Shown piece by piece: positions 62,401 to 64,000 of a DNA stretch of 64,000 bases. The DNA comes from Erythroxylum novogranatense (Eukaryota; Streptophyta; Magnoliopsida; Malpighiales; Erythroxylaceae). Positions within the stretch are counted from its first letter, which is position 1; the number at the start of each line of letters is the position of its first letter. Both the position numbers and the translations under genes were made by a program. A model generated the notes under the pieces. That model was not told where the DNA came from and made no database searches. It saw only the letters and a list, made by a program, of their open reading frames with translations. The stretch lies in contig CM057224.1 of the NCBI GenBank assembly GCA_029891385.1, positions 4,340,001 through 4,404,000 of the forward strand, written 5' to 3'.

Positions 62401-62736
62401 CTCTTCCATTTGTCTCATAGCTATAGGTCCACATGTCACACATAATTTTATCCATTTGTCACTTTATATTTGGCCCATAAACCAATATTTTTCTAAATTT
62501 TCACTCAATAATTCCAAAATATCCTAAATAATACCAAAATTGCCAAATCACATTTTAATCGCATTAACAACTCAATTGTACCCGGAAAATGTCATGAATG
62601 CATGTACAATCATATTAATGTGCAAAAATGTGTATATCACAATTAATTATGCATAAACATGAATTTTACTTTCTGATTTCTCAATAATTCTCGAAATTCA
62701 CAATTTTAGCCCTCACATGGGTAACAAGATGTCACA
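59480..62736 (-). repeat. Upstream (5') LTR, full length, 3.26 kb
   Basis: Its plus-strand ends TGTAGCACC and GATGTCACA give TG...CA termini. Compared with the other LTR it carries a 23-bp tandem duplication around GGTTAGGAAGAAAATGGATG (about 61675-61700) and scattered, mostly transition-type differences such as CG to CA or TG. CGTCGCGACG-type sites cluster at 61545-61760. Confidence 0.9.
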
Positions 62737-64000
62737 CTAACTGTTGTCAATCAATTCTTTTGAAGTAATCAACGTGTTGATTTCAAATTTTAAACCAATT
62801 TCTTAGATTAAAAACCAAATTCAACCCAATTAACAACTTTGGATTCTTTCTGTACTCCTAATGAAGAAATCTATTTCTAGATGTTCGTTCAGTTATATCT
62901 AATCTAGCATTTCAGATATCAAACATTCACTTTTCAGTATTTAGTTTAACACCATCCATATTTAATACAAAGCCCTAGATTAGAAAGATCATATCAATAA
63001 TTGACAAAACGGCTTTGCTGAAATTTAATCAACATTGAAATTAGAAATAAAGACATAAGGTTTTATACATAATCTCTAAATTGAAATAAACATCCTAGAA
63101 TAAGGAAATTTAGAGGTCCATAACAGAATTAATCATAAAATCTAAATGAACTATTAACATCAACATGAAGGATGGAACAGAAAATAAAAAAAAGGGAAAG
63201 AAAAGAAACTCCAATTTTTGCCTTGAATCTTGATCTCTCAATCTCCAAATTAATCTTTTCCGATCCTCGTTATCTTCTTCTCCTCTTCGATCTTCCCCTT
63301 CTTTCCACTTGATCTCCTCTTCGTTCCCCATTTAAAATTCTGGAACTGTAAAAAAATAACTGCCTTACACGGTCCGTGTGAAATCACACGGGCTACCCGT
63401 GTAACCTTTGGGTGAATTATGCGCATCCGACCTCAAGATTACACGGGCCGTGTAAAGTCACACTGTTAGCCCGTGTGATTTCACAAACCTGAAAAATCCA
63501 AGAAACAAACGGGAGCAATACAAATTTCACAAAAACTTAAGAAATTCTACATTAATTAATGTAAAAATCAGGACAAAATAGATCGAGGAATTAATAAGAA
63601 CAACAACTTATCAGCCTGATATAGATTTTGTAGAAATTTATGATGCCTTTTGTGATTGCTCACATGTATAAAATTTACTTATGACTATCGATATTGAGTT
63701 TGAGTCAGTTAGTATTCCTATTCTTTAGCATACTTCACTACCTAAACTTGACATAGCTATTTGAGTGGTACTTTATGAGGAAACTTAACTTGATACTCTC
63801 TGTGTTGAACAATCTCTCCCTTCTACAGATATGGTTCTTATTGCTCCTACTACTTTAACCACCTTTACTTCTTCTAAGGAATTTTTCAAATAGTGTAAAA
63901 ATTTTAATCACTATATATTCTTTGATTTTGCCTATTGTAATCATATGACTTATGATCTAAGCTATTTAGTTTTGTTTCCACACCCTCTCATTAACTAATT
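62737..64000. mobile_element. Retroelement-like DNA with ACACGGGCCGTGTAA motifs, cut by the window end
   Basis: At 63367-63485 two copies of a palindromic motif occur, TTACACGGTCCGTGTG and TTACACGGGCCGTGTA, each followed by ACACGGGCTACCCGTG-like or TTAGCCCGTGTGATTTCACA sequence. Such motifs are frequent in LTRs and interiors of plant gypsy elements. 63215-63335 is CT-rich on the plus strand. 63600-64000 shows no open frame that I can assign. No gene is supported, and the short minus frame at 63110-63331 is a purine-rich artefact. Confidence 0.4.

Larger units (their letters stand above)
52842..62736 (-). mobile_element. Ty3/gypsy-like LTR element with giant LTRs and no recognisable genes (LARD type)
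   Basis: Two direct repeats, 52842-55717 and 59480-62736, bound a 3.76-kb interior. In minus orientation LTRs start TGTGACATC and end GGGTGCTACA. The minus-strand primer-binding site TGTATCAGAGCCCAG (plus 59461-59475), 4 bp from the upstream LTR, fits initiator Met tRNA. A polypurine tract AGGAGGGGAGAGT precedes the downstream LTR at 55718-55730. Next to it, GAGGACGAAATTTTTATTAG is the phrase that usually ends gypsy polyproteins. No gag, protease, reverse transcriptase or integrase motif was found inside. I infer a non-autonomous element of the large-retrotransposon-derivative type, or a heavily decayed gypsy element. Confidence 0.85.

Overview
This is plant nuclear DNA, most likely from a eudicot. 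It is AT-rich, its genes have GT-AG introns, and it carries Ty1/copia and Ty3/gypsy-type LTR elements, a LINE relic, a Helitron, a hAT element and a PIF/Harbinger-like MITE. I cannot name the species. Four host genes are supported: a 19-exon AMP deaminase (21130-27982, +), a 4-exon caprin-like RGG/glycine-rich protein (31611-35124, +), a 3-exon h-type thioredoxin (43719-44332, +) and a 2-exon DnaJ/Hsp40 of the DNAJB class (45253-47179, -). All four can be spliced into uninterrupted frames. The thioredoxin and DnaJ genes converge. No functional link among the four is visible beyond housekeeping roles.

Layout. 1-2480: diverged LTR-like sequence related to the LTRs at the far right. 2580-4390: a broken terminal ORF, polypurine tract and LTR of a retroelement. 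4406-7150: a 204-bp tandem array, a second partial copy of that retroelement end, and minisatellites built on GCAGACGAA and TAAGACGAAGC. 7206-14488 (-): a decayed autonomous Helitron with an RPA70-like gene and a Rep/PIF1-helicase gene. 14720-19330: a mosaic of tandem repeats, including reverse-orientation versions of the same minisatellites and an inverted, amplified piece of the Helitron N-terminal domain. 19345-19790: LINE fragment. 21.1-28.0 and 31.6-35.1 kb: the AMP deaminase and caprin-like genes. 35643-41465: a complete hAT element with a perfect 8-bp target duplication and a 1.6-kb pentameric satellite in its leader intron. 41803-43240: two foldback structures and a 73-bp MITE. 43.7-47.2 kb: the thioredoxin and DnaJ genes. 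47.5-52.8 kb: SINE-like copy, a MITE dominated by ATT repeats, and a copia-type LTR. 52842-62736: an LTR element with about 3.26-kb LTRs and a 3.8-kb interior with no recognisable genes, lying on the minus strand. 62737-64000: further retroelement-like DNA.

The most unusual parts are the Helitron and minisatellite mosaic at 3.5-19.3 kb, the hAT element with its intronic pentamer satellite, the noncoding element with giant LTRs and CGTCGCGACG palindromes, and the inverted repeat at 41.8-42.3 kb. Exon borders were placed by eye from GT/AG sites, reading frame and knowledge of the families; no alignment program was run.
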